In this document: piece by piece, positions 44,775-54,723 of the stretch
Numbering within the stretch: the stretch's first letter is position 1
Layout: every line of letters starts with the position of its first letter
Assembly (NCBI RefSeq): GCF_013112225.1
Contig: NZ_JABFHI010000002.1
Location: 496,001-560,000, forward strand
Origin: Vreelandella azerica
GTDB lineage: Bacteria; Pseudomonadota; Gammaproteobacteria; Pseudomonadales; Halomonadaceae
Direction: 5' to 3'
Length of the DNA stretch: 64,000 bases
The notes under the pieces: model-generated
Seen by the model: the letters and a program-made list of their open reading frames with translations, nothing else
Databases searched by the model: none
What the model was told of the DNA's origin: nothing
Program-made: the position numbers and the translations under genes

Positions 44775-47306
44775 TCAAAAAATGGATTCAGGTGAACCTG
44801 TCCCTTGAGAGCCACTGATCTCTTCCACTTCCTGGCTGACCGAGCGAGATTGATAGCCGGGCAGGTGATCAACATCAAACAGCTCTGAAATACCGCCCGA
44901 TTGACCGTCACGCAGGCGGCGTCCTGTGTCAGGATCAATACGTACGCTGACAACCGTCTCGGGTTGTTCGGGCCAGGCTTCCGGCTGACCTTCCAGCGCA
45001 TCGCGCATAAAGCTAATCCAGATCGGCAGTGCCGCATTGGAACCGTATTCAGCGATACTTTCGTTGTTATCCTTGCCCACCCAGACCGTGGCCACCAAAT
45101 CACTGTTAAAGCCTGCAAACCAGGCGTCGCGCTGATCATTGGTAGTGCCTGTCTTGCCGACAATGTCACTGCGTTCAAGGCTTAAAGCGGCTCTGGCGGT
45201 GCCTCGTTCAACCACTTCGCGCAGCATATCGCGAATAATATAGGCGGCTTCCGGGTCGACCACCCGAGGGGCGACGGGAAACTCCCGGCCATCAATTTCA
45301 ACACTTTGCTGGTCTGGCGGGCAGCTTTCACACACAACCCGAGGCGTGGCCTCGTAAATTACTTCGCCGTTTTCCTCGCCTTTGGTAACGCGGTGAATGT
45401 ACCAGGGGTGAACTTTGAAGCCGCCATTGGCAAGAATCGCGTAGGCATTGGTCATTTCCAACGGCGTCAGGCTGGCGCTGCCGAGTGCCAGTGACAGACC
45501 TCTAGGCAAGCGTCCAGGTTCAAAGCCAAACCCTTCCAGGTAGTTGATCGTGTAGTTGAGCCCCATTTCACGCAGGATACGGATCGTCACCAGATTGCGT
45601 GAACGGGCCAATGCCGGGCGCAGGCGCATCGGCCCCAGAAAGTCGCGGCTTGAATTCATCGGGCGCCATAAAGAGTTGCTACCATCCGCCTGCACCAGCG
45701 GTGAATCATTGATGATGGTGGCAGCGGTCATCTCGCCGCTATGCAGAGCCGTCACATACACAAAGGGCTTGAAGATTGACCCTGACTGCCTTTCTGCCTG
45801 TACTGCGCGGTTGAACTTGCTGGCATTGAAGTCAAAGCCACCCTGAAGGGCAACAATGGCACCATCATCGGGGTTCTGCACGACCAGAGAGCCTTCCACC
45901 TGGGGGCGCTGTGACAGGCGCAGGTTGGCGTTCTCGTCTTCAATAACTCTTATCAGGTCGCCACTTTTGGCAATCTGGCCGGCTGATGTGGGGGCGGCAC
46001 CCCGGCTGCGTGGGCTCAGGTAAGGCTGTGCCCAGGCCATGCCTTCCCAGGGAATCGTGCGAATTTCGTTATCCTGGGTGAGTACCTGCATTTCTCGACC
46101 GAGGGTTTCAACGACGATCGCTGGCTCCAGAACGCCGTAACTGGGGGTGTTCTGTAGCACTTGAATCCAGTTGCTGACATCGCCATCGAAGCCATCGACC
46201 ACGGTCTGGCTTCGCTCAGCGGCCTGACGGGCGGTCTCGCGAATTTCGGGGGATTCGCCCAGCTCTTCTTCCAGGCCTCGGGTAGCGGTGTTTTCCTGAG
46301 CTTCAACCAGGCTGGCCGGGATGTCACGCTCTTCCGGCCCTCGCCAGCCGTGGCGCCTGTCGTAGGCAAGCAGGCCGTCAGCAAGTGCCTGCTGGGCATA
46401 AGGCTGAAGTTCGCTGTCCAGCGTCGTGTAAATCCGGTAGCCGCCGGTATAGGCATCGTTGCCGAACTCATCCATGGCGTATTGACGTGCCATTTCGGAG
46501 ACATAGGCAGCATCCACTTCAGTTTGCGTGCGATGTCGCTGAGCGGTAATGGGTTCCTGCACCGCTTGCTGATAGGCGTCCTGGTCGATAAAGCCAAGTT
46601 CGCGCATGCGAAACAGAATCCAGTTGCGGCGAATTAGCGAGCGCTCTGAGTTAGCCAGTGGGTTAAACGCTGAAGGTGCCTTGGGCAAGCCAGCGATCAT
46701 CGCCGTCTGGGCGAGGCTTAGCTCGCTAAGGGGTTGGTTATAGTAGGTTTCTGAAGCAGAGGCGATGCCGTAGGCGCGGTTGCCAAGAAAGATCTTGTTA
46801 ACATAAAGCTCAAAGATGTCTTCCTTGTCGAGCACCTGCTCCATTTGCAGCGCCAGCAGGATTTCACGAATCTTGCGGGTAAAGGTCTGCTCAAGGGTCA
46901 GCAGGTAATTTCTGGCTACCTGCATGGTAATCGTTGAACCACCGGACTGAATTGCTCCGCCACTTTGCGCCAGCTCAACCGCCGCGCGGGCCAGGCCACG
47001 CGGGTCTACCCCGGAGTGTTCGAAGTAGCTCTGGTCTTCTGCCGCAATCAGGGCATCAATCATAGGCTGGGGAATATCGGCAAAGTCGACGGGAATACGC
47101 CGTTCTTCACCGAATTCACCAATCAGCTTGGCATCACGGGTGTAGATGCGAAGCGGCGTATGCAGCTCGAAATCCTGCAGCTGACGCACGTCCGGAAGGC
47201 CAGGGGCAAAATAGAGTGCCGCACCAATAACAGCCAGCGCAACACCACCGGTGAGCGATACCAGCATGAAAAACAGAGATAAAATGATATTACGGATCAA
47301 CTTCAT
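44775..47306 (-). CDS. mrcA: Penicillin-binding protein 1A
   Basis: I start at ATG 47306 (MKLIRNIILSLFFMLVSLTG), which opens a membrane anchor; the 72 bp longer frame has no similarity. The 843-residue protein contains the glycosyltransferase family 51 domain (IAAEDQSYFEHSGVDPRGLA with its catalytic Glu, then GGSTITMQVARNYLL), an OB-like insert, and the transpeptidase domain with SGSIFKPF (SxxK), ARSRN (SxN) and KTGTTND. It builds and cross-links peptidoglycan in the periplasm. It is divergent from pilM, the common gammaproteobacterial ponA-pilM arrangement. A 208 bp region holds both promoters. Confidence 0.93.
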   Translation of the reverse strand: MKLIRNIILSLFFMLVSLTGGVALAVIGAALYFAPGLPDVRQLQDFELHTPLRIYTRDAKLIGEFGEERRIPVDFADIPQPMIDALIAAEDQSYFEHSGVDPRGLARAAVELAQSGGAIQSGGSTITMQVARNYLLTLEQTFTRKIREILLALQMEQVLDKEDIFELYVNKIFLGNRAYGIASASETYYNQPLSELSLAQTAMIAGLPKAPSAFNPLANSERSLIRRNWILFRMRELGFIDQDAYQQAVQEPITAQRHRTQTEVDAAYVSEMARQYAMDEFGNDAYTGGYRIYTTLDSELQPYAQQALADGLLAYDRRHGWRGPEERDIPASLVEAQENTATRGLEEELGESPEIRETARQAAERSQTVVDGFDGDVSNWIQVLQNTPSYGVLEPAIVVETLGREMQVLTQDNEIRTIPWEGMAWAQPYLSPRSRGAAPTSAGQIAKSGDLIRVIEDENANLRLSQRPQVEGSLVVQNPDDGAIVALQGGFDFNASKFNRAVQAERQSGSIFKPFVYVTALHSGEMTAATIINDSPLVQADGSNSLWRPMNSSRDFLGPMRLRPALARSRNLVTIRILREMGLNYTINYLEGFGFEPGRLPRGLSLALGSASLTPLEMTNAYAILANGGFKVHPWYIHRVTKGEENGEVIYEATPRVVCESCPPDQQSVEIDGREFPVAPRVVDPEAAYIIRDMLREVVERGTARAALSLERSDIVGKTGTTNDQRDAWFAGFNSDLVATVWVGKDNNESIAEYGSNAALPIWISFMRDALEGQPEAWPEQPETVVSVRIDPDTGRRLRDGQSGGISELFDVDHLPGYQSRSVSQEVEEISGSQGTGSPESIF

Positions 47307-47514
47307 GAACAAAAGCCCCTGTGGGCGATAAGGTGTGTTGTCACGTTTGATGATACACAGCAATCTAAAAGTAGACATACATGATAAGCGGGCATTATAG
47401 GAAGCTCAGCCTGCTCTCACCAGTGTTGATGTGATAAAAGCTGCTGGGTGTGCACATCGTTAAACTGATGTAACCTTTACAAAGCGATCTTATTTGCGGG
47501 AGTCAAATTCAATA

Positions 47515-48576
47515 ATGCGCTTACTAAAGCCTAGCAAAGGGCTGATTGGCGTGGATATCACGTCGGCTACTGTCAAGCTGCTTGAGCTCAAGCCAACCGC
47601 TGGAAACTATGAGGTAGCCAGCTATGCTGTGCGGCCATTACGCGATGGAGCGGTTGTTGAGCGCCGCATTCAGGATATCGATGATGTGGCCAGTGTACTT
47701 AGCCGAGCCGTTGAACATGCCAGGCCATCTACCCGTAAAGCCGCCGTGGCCGTCCCTGCCAGTGCAACCATCACCAAGACCTTATCTTTTCCGCTGGAGC
47801 TGAGCGAAGAAGATATTGAAGAACGCATTATTGAAGACCCTGAACGTCATATCCCGTTCCCTTTTAATGAGGTAGCGTTTGATTTTCAGCTGCTGGGACC
47901 TTCGCCGTTCAATGAGGATGAACAGCAGGTACTATTGGTTGCCTGTCGCCAGCAGGATGTCCGGCAACTGACGGAAACGCTGGAAAAAGCAGGGCTTGAG
48001 CCAGAAGCTGTTGACGTGGAAACCTTTGCCGTTGAGCGCGCTTTCGATTCACTACGTCGCCAGTTAACCACCAAGGGTGAAGCTTCGGCCTGCGTGGCGC
48101 TGGTGGATATTGGTGCTCATATGAACGCCTTTCATGTGATGCGCGAAGGGCATATTGTTTACAGTCGCGATACCGTGTTCGGCGGACGTCAATTAACGGA
48201 TGCCATTCGTGAACGCTATGACCTTTCGATGGAAGAAGCCGGGTTTGCCAAAAAACGCGGCGGTCTGCCGGAAGATTATCACGCCGAGGTGTTAACGCCT
48301 TTTCTGGAAACCGTCGTCCAGCAGGTGGGGCGTTCACTGCAGCTTTATTATACCGCGGGGCGCCACCACGAGGTGAAGGAAATCGTACTGGCCGGTGGTT
48401 CAAGCGTCATTCCCGGCTTAGCCGAGCGAATTGCCGAAGACAGTGGTATGACCGTTACCATTGCCAATCCGTTTCAACACATGCTGGTCAGCAAGCGCCT
48501 CAAAAAAGACGCTTTGAGCAATGATGCGCCTGCCATGTTGACGGCGTGTGGCTTGGCCATGCGAGCCGGGCAATAG
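47515..48576 (+). CDS. pilM: Type IV pilus assembly protein PilM
   Basis: I start at ATG 47515 (MRLLKPSKGLIGVDITSATV), after GGGAG. The 353-residue protein has the actin/FtsA-like fold: phosphate-1 motif IGVDITSATVKLLEL, PHIPFPFNEV-like IPFPFNEVAFDFQ, phosphate-2 VALVDIGAHMNAF, and adenosine motif VLAGGSSVIPGL. It forms a cytoplasmic ring that binds the N-terminus of PilN. It begins the pilMNOPQ operon. Confidence 0.93.
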   Translation: MRLLKPSKGLIGVDITSATVKLLELKPTAGNYEVASYAVRPLRDGAVVERRIQDIDDVASVLSRAVEHARPSTRKAAVAVPASATITKTLSFPLELSEEDIEERIIEDPERHIPFPFNEVAFDFQLLGPSPFNEDEQQVLLVACRQQDVRQLTETLEKAGLEPEAVDVETFAVERAFDSLRRQLTTKGEASACVALVDIGAHMNAFHVMREGHIVYSRDTVFGGRQLTDAIRERYDLSMEEAGFAKKRGGLPEDYHAEVLTPFLETVVQQVGRSLQLYYTAGRHHEVKEIVLAGGSSVIPGLAERIAEDSGMTVTIANPFQHMLVSKRLKKDALSNDAPAMLTACGLAMRAGQ

Positions 48577-48588
48577 GAGAACTGGGCT

Positions 48589-49161
48589 ATGAGCATAATG
48601 ATTAATCTGCTGCCCTGGCGAGAGGTCCGGCGTGAAAAGCTGACCCGACGTTTCTATACCCTCTTGGTGCTGGCTCTGCTTCTGGGTGCTGCGCTGGGTG
48701 GCGCCATCGCTTTTTATTATTACGCGGAGCTTGAAGCGCAGCAGCAGCGTAACGACTTCATTCGTCAGCAGGTCATCCAGCTTGATGCGGATATTCGTCG
48801 CGTCAGTGAGTTCAAGGCCGACGCCGATGAGTTAAGCAAGCGGTTAGCCTCGTTTCAGAATCTACAGAATGCGCGTGGCGCCACGGTGGCGGTGTTTAAT
48901 GATATCTCTGCCAGCATGGTGGATGGGGTCGTCTATCAGCGGTTGTCGCGCAGCGCCCAGTTGTTGAGCGTCACAGCAGAAGCGGGAACGGATCGTCAGG
49001 TCTCCGAGCAATTACGTCGGATTGCCGACGCGCAGAGGCTGGGTACGCCCTCGCTGTCAGAGGTAGAGCGCGAAACAGATTCCACCCGGCGGCTGTTCCG
49101 CTTTGAAGTGCGCCAGACCGAGGTGGAGAGTAGCAACGAGGAGGTCAAGGATGAAGACTAA
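48589..49161 (+). CDS. pilN: Type IV pilus assembly protein PilN
   Basis: The 190-residue bitopic protein starts MSIMINLLPWREVRREKLTR, containing the INLLPWR motif that docks into PilM. A single membrane helix (LLVLALLLGAALGGAIAFYY, about residues 23-42) is followed by a coiled coil and a periplasmic ferredoxin-like domain. It starts 12 bp after pilM and its end overlaps pilO by 11 bp. It belongs to the inner-membrane alignment complex with PilO and PilP. Confidence 0.9.
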   Translation: MSIMINLLPWREVRREKLTRRFYTLLVLALLLGAALGGAIAFYYYAELEAQQQRNDFIRQQVIQLDADIRRVSEFKADADELSKRLASFQNLQNARGATVAVFNDISASMVDGVVYQRLSRSAQLLSVTAEAGTDRQVSEQLRRIADAQRLGTPSLSEVERETDSTRRLFRFEVRQTEVESSNEEVKDED

Positions 49162-49810
49162 CCGCTTGAGCGAGGAATGGCAGCGCCTGCGCGATACCGA
49201 TCTGCAAGCGCTTGATGTCAAGGAAGCCGGTACCTGGCCGTTATTGCTTAAAGTGATCACCCTGCTGCTGGTATTTAGTCTGGCGCTGGCACTGATTTAC
49301 TGGTTTGTGATCAAGGAGCGTACCGAGCGGCTATCAGCGGCCGAGCGTGAGGAATCCAGTCTGCTGACGGAGTTCAGACAAAAAGCCATGGAAACGACCT
49401 ATCTGCCAGAAATCGAGCAGCAGTTGGCAGAGATGGACACGCAGATGCAGCAGCTGCGGGCCATGCTGCCGACGAACGCTGAAATTCCTTCCTTACTGGA
49501 CAGTATCAGCGATGCGGCGCTGGATAACCGTTTGAGCGTGGAAACTATTCGTTTGCAGGAAACCACTCTCAAGACACACTATATTGAACATCCTTTTGAT
49601 ATCGAAGTGCAGGGCGGCTATCACGATATCGCACAGTTTGTGGCTGATATAGCTGCCTTGCCTCGCATTGTCACCCAGCATGATTTTGTCTTGGAGCCAG
49701 TGGAGGATGACGAGCAGACGCTGCGGCTGGCCATACTTGCTCGGACTTACAGTGACCGACCCCAGAGCGAAGGCGCCGAGAATGACAGCACTCAGGGAGG
49801 TAGGCAATGA
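49151..49810 (+). CDS. pilO: Type IV pilus assembly protein PilO
   Basis: I choose ATG 49151 (MKTNRLSEEWQRLRDTDLQA); AAGGATG precedes it within pilN. The 219-residue protein has one membrane helix (LLKVITLLLVFSLALALIYW), a periplasmic coiled coil (EQQLAEMDTQMQQLRAMLPT, about residues 95-114) and a ferredoxin-like domain with HPFDIEVQGGYHDIAQFVAD. It pairs with PilN and binds PilP in the periplasm. Its stop overlaps the pilP start by 4 bp. Confidence 0.9.
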   Translation: MKTNRLSEEWQRLRDTDLQALDVKEAGTWPLLLKVITLLLVFSLALALIYWFVIKERTERLSAAEREESSLLTEFRQKAMETTYLPEIEQQLAEMDTQMQQLRAMLPTNAEIPSLLDSISDAALDNRLSVETIRLQETTLKTHYIEHPFDIEVQGGYHDIAQFVADIAALPRIVTQHDFVLEPVEDDEQTLRLAILARTYSDRPQSEGAENDSTQGGRQ

Positions 49811-50346
49811 ACCGTTGGCCAGGGTGGGGGCTGATGCTCATACTGATGGGGCTGCTGGGTGGCTGTGCGGATGCCAGGCTGGGTGAGCTGGCCGAGGAGC
49901 TGGAGCAGATACGTCAGGCGCCGGGTACGCAGCCGCCCCTGGTGGTGCCGCACATACCGGAATATCAGCCGCTCGCCTATACCCATGGGGGTGAGCGTAG
50001 CCCCTTTCTGGCGCCAGAAGCGGTAGCAAGCCAGTCAGCGCCTGTTTTGGTGGCGAATGCCAATCTGGCACCGGATACTTCCCGCGAGCCGCAACCTTTG
50101 GAGCGCTTCTCGCTACAGGAGCTGGCGCTGGTAGGCATGCTAGAGATGAACAACCGCCAGCGCGCCTTGATCCGAACCCCTGAGGGTGATGTGGTCAGCG
50201 TCAGTGAAGGTAATTACATAGGCCCGGACTACGGGCGGATTGTACGCATTGGCGCAAAACGTATTGAAATAGATGAGCGTATTTTTACCCAGACTGAAGG
50301 CTGGCAGGTGCGCGAGGTGGCGCTTGTGCTGGACGGTGAGGAATGA
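49807..50346 (+). CDS. pilP: Type IV pilus assembly lipoprotein PilP
   Basis: The 179-residue product has a lipoprotein signal (MNRWPGWGLMLILMGLLGGC; lipobox LGGC with Cys 20). A Pro-rich linker leads to a beta-sandwich domain that begins about residue 97 (RFSLQELALVGMLEMNNRQR) and includes GNYIGPDYGRIVRIGAKRIE. PilP sits on the inner membrane, binds PilN/PilO, and links them to the PilQ secretin. It overlaps pilO and is followed 59 bp later by pilQ. Confidence 0.9.
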   Translation: MNRWPGWGLMLILMGLLGGCADARLGELAEELEQIRQAPGTQPPLVVPHIPEYQPLAYTHGGERSPFLAPEAVASQSAPVLVANANLAPDTSREPQPLERFSLQELALVGMLEMNNRQRALIRTPEGDVVSVSEGNYIGPDYGRIVRIGAKRIEIDERIFTQTEGWQVREVALVLDGEE

Positions 50347-50405
50347 AAATAAATACCGCTATCGGCAAGATTAAATAGGCAAGATTAAATATTAGGGGGC
50401 GCTGA

Positions 50406-52501
50406 ATGTTGAGCGAGACGTTAGGTAAGACGCAGGTGCGCGGCATTCTTATCGGCATAGTGTTACTGGCTGCATGGTTGCCAGGCGCCTCCAGTGCGGC
50501 GGTGCTGACCGATTTGAATGTTGAGCATGCCAACGCAGACCGCGTAGATATCAATCTACAGTTCTTTGGTGAAGCGCCGACCGTCAAGGATTATCGGTTG
50601 GATTCGCCCCATCGGCTGATGCTGGATCTGGCCGATACCAAAAGCGCCCTCGACCGGCGACGCTTTGATACCAACCACCCTGGCGTGGAGCAAGTAATGG
50701 CGGTTGAAGGCAATGGGCGCACACGGCTGATCATTAATCTGGCTGAGGCCTATGAATACACCACTCAGCGCGATGGAGAGTTCCTGCGGATTTCAGTGGC
50801 CGCGAACTCTGATCAACCTGTTTGGCCAGCTGGCGGTATTAATGACATGGCTCGCATGGATGAAGCACCCGACCTGGAAACCAGTCAGGGGCCGCAGATC
50901 GAGCGGATTGATTTTCGTCGTGGCAGTGGGGGAGCCGGGCAGCTGGATGTGGTGTTCAACCGTGACAATGTCCGCGTTCGGGTAGAGGAAGACGGTCGCA
51001 ATCGGGTCGTGGTGGATCTGCGTGATGTGGCGATTTCTGATGCGCTCAATCAGGTCTACGATGTCACCGATTTCGCCACCCCGATAAAGCGTGTGGTGCC
51101 CAGAGCCACCCAGCGGGGTACCCAGCTGATTCTCGAAACCGAAGGCCCCTATGCCATGATGTCGTCGCAAAGCGGCCAGACGCTGACGGTGGAAGTGGAG
51201 CCAGCGAGCCAGGCACCCCAGCAGGCGCAAAGCGAGGACCAGGTCTATGAAGGCGAACGCTTAAGCCTCAACTTCCAGGATATTGAAGTGCGCGCGGTAC
51301 TGGCGACCCTGGCCGAGTTTACCGGCCTGAATATTGTCGCCAGTGACAGTGTGACCGGCCGAGTGACGCTGAACCTTAACGATGTGCCCTGGGATCAGGC
51401 ATTGATCTGATCCTGCAAAGCCAGGGGCTTTCAAGCCGCGAAAAAGGCAATGTTATTGTCGTCGCGCCTGCCCAGGAGCTTGCCCAGTTAGAACGCCAAG
51501 AGCTTGAAGCCCGTAACCAGCGCGATGTTCTGGCACCGTTAATCACCGAGTTTATAGAGGTCAAGTACGCCAGGGCGGAAGATCTGGCGCAGCTGTTGCG
51601 CGGAGGAGATGGCTTTGGCCTGTTGACTGAACGTGGCCGTGTCAGTATCGATCAGCGTACCAACACCTTGTTGATTCAGGATACCCAGGAGCAGGTCAAT
51701 CAGATTCTGACCACCTTGGACCGTCTGGATGTGGCGGTACGCCAGGTGCAGATTGAGGCGCGTATTGTGATTGCCCGGGATACCGCTTCCCGGGAGCTTG
51801 GCGTGAACTGGGGCATTTCCGGCAATGGCTCAGTAAATAATATTTTTAGCGGATCAAGTAACCCAGACGCGCTGACGTTCAATGGGGCTTCCAATGGCTC
51901 ACCGGGTACCGGCGGCCTGGCGGTTGACTTGGGCGGTAATACCGCGGCGCAGACCACCTTTGGTTTTGGCTATCTATCCAGCGATATCCTGCTGGATCTG
52001 GAGTTGAGAGCGCTGGAAAGCGAAGGCAAGAGCCAGACGATTTCCCAGCCACGGATCATCACGGCCAACCAGCGCACGGCGGTTATCAGTCAAGGCGAAG
52101 AGCGGGCTTTTCAGAGTGTTGACGGCAATGACAATCCGGATACTGAGTTCAAGGAGGCCTTGCTGTCATTGGAAGTAACCCCGCAGATCACTCCGGATAA
52201 CCGGATTATCATGGATCTGGTTATCCGTAATGACAGCTTCCGCGAGTCGGAATTTGGTGGTGAGCCGCCAATTGATACCAATACCATTGAGACCCAAGTG
52301 CTGGTTGATGATGGGCAAACTGTCGTTCTGGGTGGTATCTTGACAACGGAAGAGCTGCGTCAGATGGCCAAGACGCCGTTGCTGGGAGACATCCCCTTGA
52401 TTGGCAGGCTGTTCCGTTACACTGAAGAGAGTAGTGAAAAAGTAGAGCTGCTGGTCTTTATAACTCCACGTTTACTTGATGATGGTTTGGCGGTTCGTTG
52501 A
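50406..52501 (+). CDS. pilQ: Type IV pilus secretin PilQ (frame broken near 51404)
   Basis: The start is at 50406 ([20 protein letters not shown], a signal sequence). The frame is lost at CATTGATCTG near 51404; restoring GG gives [20 protein letters not shown] and 698 residues in total, the usual size. It contains AMIN domains ([40 protein letters not shown]), an STN-like segment ([20 protein letters not shown]), secretin short domains and the C-terminal secretin core ([14 protein letters not shown] [28 protein letters not shown]-like [16 protein letters not shown]). It forms the outer-membrane pilus channel. This break is not in a long homopolymer, unlike most others. Confidence 0.9.
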
Positions 52502-53079
52502 TGCAGGATTTACCCAACCTCTTTCTGATCGGCCCCATGGGGGCTGGTAAAAGCACCATAGGTCGCCTGCTGGCAGCTGAGCTGGCCCGTGACTTCGTGG
52601 ATAGTGACCACGCCATCCAGAACCGCTGTGGCGCCGATATTCCCTGGATCTTTGATGTGGAAGGCGAGGTTGGTTTTCGTCAGCGTGAAGTGCAGATGAT
52701 TGACGAACTGACTCGCCGCAGCCCCATTGTGCTGGCTACCGGTGGCGGTGCTGTGCTGCGTGAAGAAAATCGTCGCGTACTGCGCGAGCGTGGCACGGTG
52801 ATCTACCTGATGACGACCGTTGAGCAGCAGCTCAAGCGCACCGCCAAGGATCGCAACCGCCCGTTACTGCAGTGTGAAAACCGCGAGCAGGTGCTTTACG
52901 ACATGTATGCCAAGCGTGATCCGCTTTATCGTTCAACGGCGGATGTCAGCGTACGCACTGACCGACGCAGCCCGCGGGCGGTGGTCAACGAGATTCTGCG
53001 CCGGGTTCAGCGCCTGAATGATCCCTTACAGATGGATGGCGCAGTAGCTGAAGAGAAAGCTAAAAATACAGTTAATTAA
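52501..53079 (+). CDS. aroK: Shikimate kinase
   Basis: I start at ATG 52501, which shares its A with the pilQ stop (TGATG). The 192-residue product has Walker [13 protein letters not shown] (residues 11-22), the substrate Asp in [36 protein letters not shown], and the lid RNRPLLQ. It phosphorylates shikimate in the pathway to chorismate and aromatic amino acids. The pilQ-aroK-aroB order is standard in gammaproteobacteria. Confidence 0.94.
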   Translation: MQDLPNLFLIGPMGAGKSTIGRLLAAELARDFVDSDHAIQNRCGADIPWIFDVEGEVGFRQREVQMIDELTRRSPIVLATGGGAVLREENRRVLRERGTVIYLMTTVEQQLKRTAKDRNRPLLQCENREQVLYDMYAKRDPLYRSTADVSVRTDRRSPRAVVNEILRRVQRLNDPLQMDGAVAEEKAKNTVN

Positions 53080-53117
53080 AACAGTTAATTAAAACATCTA
53101 ATTTAAAAGGTATCTTG

Positions 53118-54223
53118 ATGACGCCGTTACCGGACGCCTTGCGCACGCTTAATGTTGATCTGGGTGATCGTAGCTACCCGATTCATATCGGCACCGGGCT
53201 GCTGTCCAATCCGGACGCCATCCTGCCTTATCTGGCCGGTCAGCAGGTGATGATCGTGACCAATGAAACCATCGCCCCGTTATATCTGGAAAAACTGACG
53301 CAGCAGCTGCCAGAATCGCTGGATGTGCAGACCTGCATCCTGCCAGATGGTGAGCAGTATAAAACCATCGAACAGGTTAACCGCATCTGGGGAGCCTTGC
53401 TGGAGGCCGGTTTCAATCGCCGCTGCACGCTGATTGCCCTGGGGGTGGTGTCATCGGCGATATGGCTGGCTATGCGGCCGCTAGTTATCAGCGCGGTGTG
53501 GCGTTTATTCAGGTGCCGACCACGCTGCTGGCCCAGGTCGATTCCTCGGTAGGGGGCAAGACAGGCGTTAACCACCGGTTAGGCAAGAATATGGTCGGCG
53601 CCTTCTGGCAGCCCAAGGCCGTGCTGGTCGACCTTGATAGCCTGGCTACCTTGCCAGACCGTGAGATGTCAGCAGGGCTTGCCGAAGTGATCAAGTATGG
53701 TCTGATTCGCGATGAGGCATTTCTGAGCTGGCTTGAAGCCAATATGGCCGCCTTGCGTGCCCATGATGCCAAGGCATTGGCAGAAGCGATTGCCAGAAGC
53801 TGCCAGATAAAAGCCGATATCGTGGCTGAAGATGAAACCGAACAGGATGTACGAGCCCTGCTGAACCTGGGGCATACCTTTGGCCATGCCATCGAAGCGC
53901 ATCAAGGCTATGGTAACTGGCTACACGGCGAGGCTATTGGTGCCGGTATGGCCATGGCGGCGACCCTTTCCCGGCGCCTGGAATGGATTGACGAGGCTGC
54001 ATTGGCGCGCAGTATGCAGGTGATTGAAAGTGCTGGCCTGCCATTGAAGGCGCCACTGGGTATGCAGCGCGATGATTTTCTGGGGCCTATGCGCCGCGAC
54101 AAGAAAAACATTGATAGCCGATTGCGTCTGGTGCTGCTGCGCGAGCTGGGCGATGCCTGCATCAGTGATGAAACGCCCATCAGTCTGCTGAATGATTTGC
54201 TGGATCATTACCCACGTGCTTGA
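53118..54223 (+). CDS. aroB: 3-dehydroquinate synthase (frame broken at 53441-53445)
   Basis: I start at ATG 53118, after AAGG. The frame shifts at five G (53441-53445); one extra G gives [20 protein letters not shown] and 368 residues. Key motifs include [20 protein letters not shown], the NAD-binding [30 protein letters not shown], and metal-binding [12 protein letters not shown]. It makes the first ring of the shikimate pathway from DAHP. An aroB null would be an aromatic auxotroph, so a sequence error is more likely than a real mutation. Confidence 0.92.
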
Positions 54224-54258
54224 GCGCTGATGTTCCAGATCGCTACAGGTTCACTGCC

Positions 54259-54292
54259 AAAAAAACCCGTCGATATCCGGCGGGTTTTTTTT
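54259..54292 (+). terminator. Terminator after aroB
   Basis: ACCCG (54265-54269) and CGGGT (54281-54285) with partial inner pairing, an A run before and eight T after. It closes the pilM-aroB transcript. Confidence 0.85.
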
Positions 54293-54571
54293 GGCGAGCT
54301 ATAAAATACCAAGCCTGAAAAGCAGAAGGCGGATAGGAATAGGTGTCTGGTCGGCCAAAAATTGATAATCAGAATGCCTTATGCGCTATCGGCATGGCTT
54401 TTTAAGGTATTTTTAGACTAAAGTTTAATCTTTGTGAAACAGCGTTAAATTACCGTTGTGCTGCACTGCAAGTTATTGAAGCGTATCACTTTTTCATATT
54501 GAGTGTTGTGCAAGCTGTGGATTTGGCAAGGTTTTTAGCTTTCTTGTGAAGCCGATTCGATTGCACTATCA

Positions 54572-54594
54572 GGTCAGCAGTCGCTATGCTGACC
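54572..54594. repeat. Perfect 8 bp inverted repeat upstream of gltB
   Basis: GGTCAGCA (54572-54579) is inverted as TGCTGACC (54587-54594) with a 7 bp spacer and no T run. It is 130 bp before the gltB start and could be an operator or an RNA hairpin in the leader. Confidence 0.5.
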
Positions 54595-54723
54595 GACCAT
54601 TTTCACGTCAACGGCGATGTTTCTAGAGCCTGGGTGTATCAGGGAAGGTAAGCAAAAAAGATTAAAAACCTTTCTTTTACCACGGTGCCGTTGTAAATAA
54701 AACACGTTTTTTGAGGCACGCCC

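Larger units (their letters stand above)
54224..54723. other. 500 bp non-coding gap between aroB and gltB
   Basis: It holds a terminator (54259-54292) and a GGTCAGCA...TGCTGACC hairpin (54572-54594), and otherwise no gene I can support. In many relatives damX lies here; no DamX-like frame is present. The 160 bp before gltB are AT-rich and must include its promoter, which I cannot pinpoint. GAGG 8 bp before gltB is its ribosome binding site. Confidence 0.55.
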
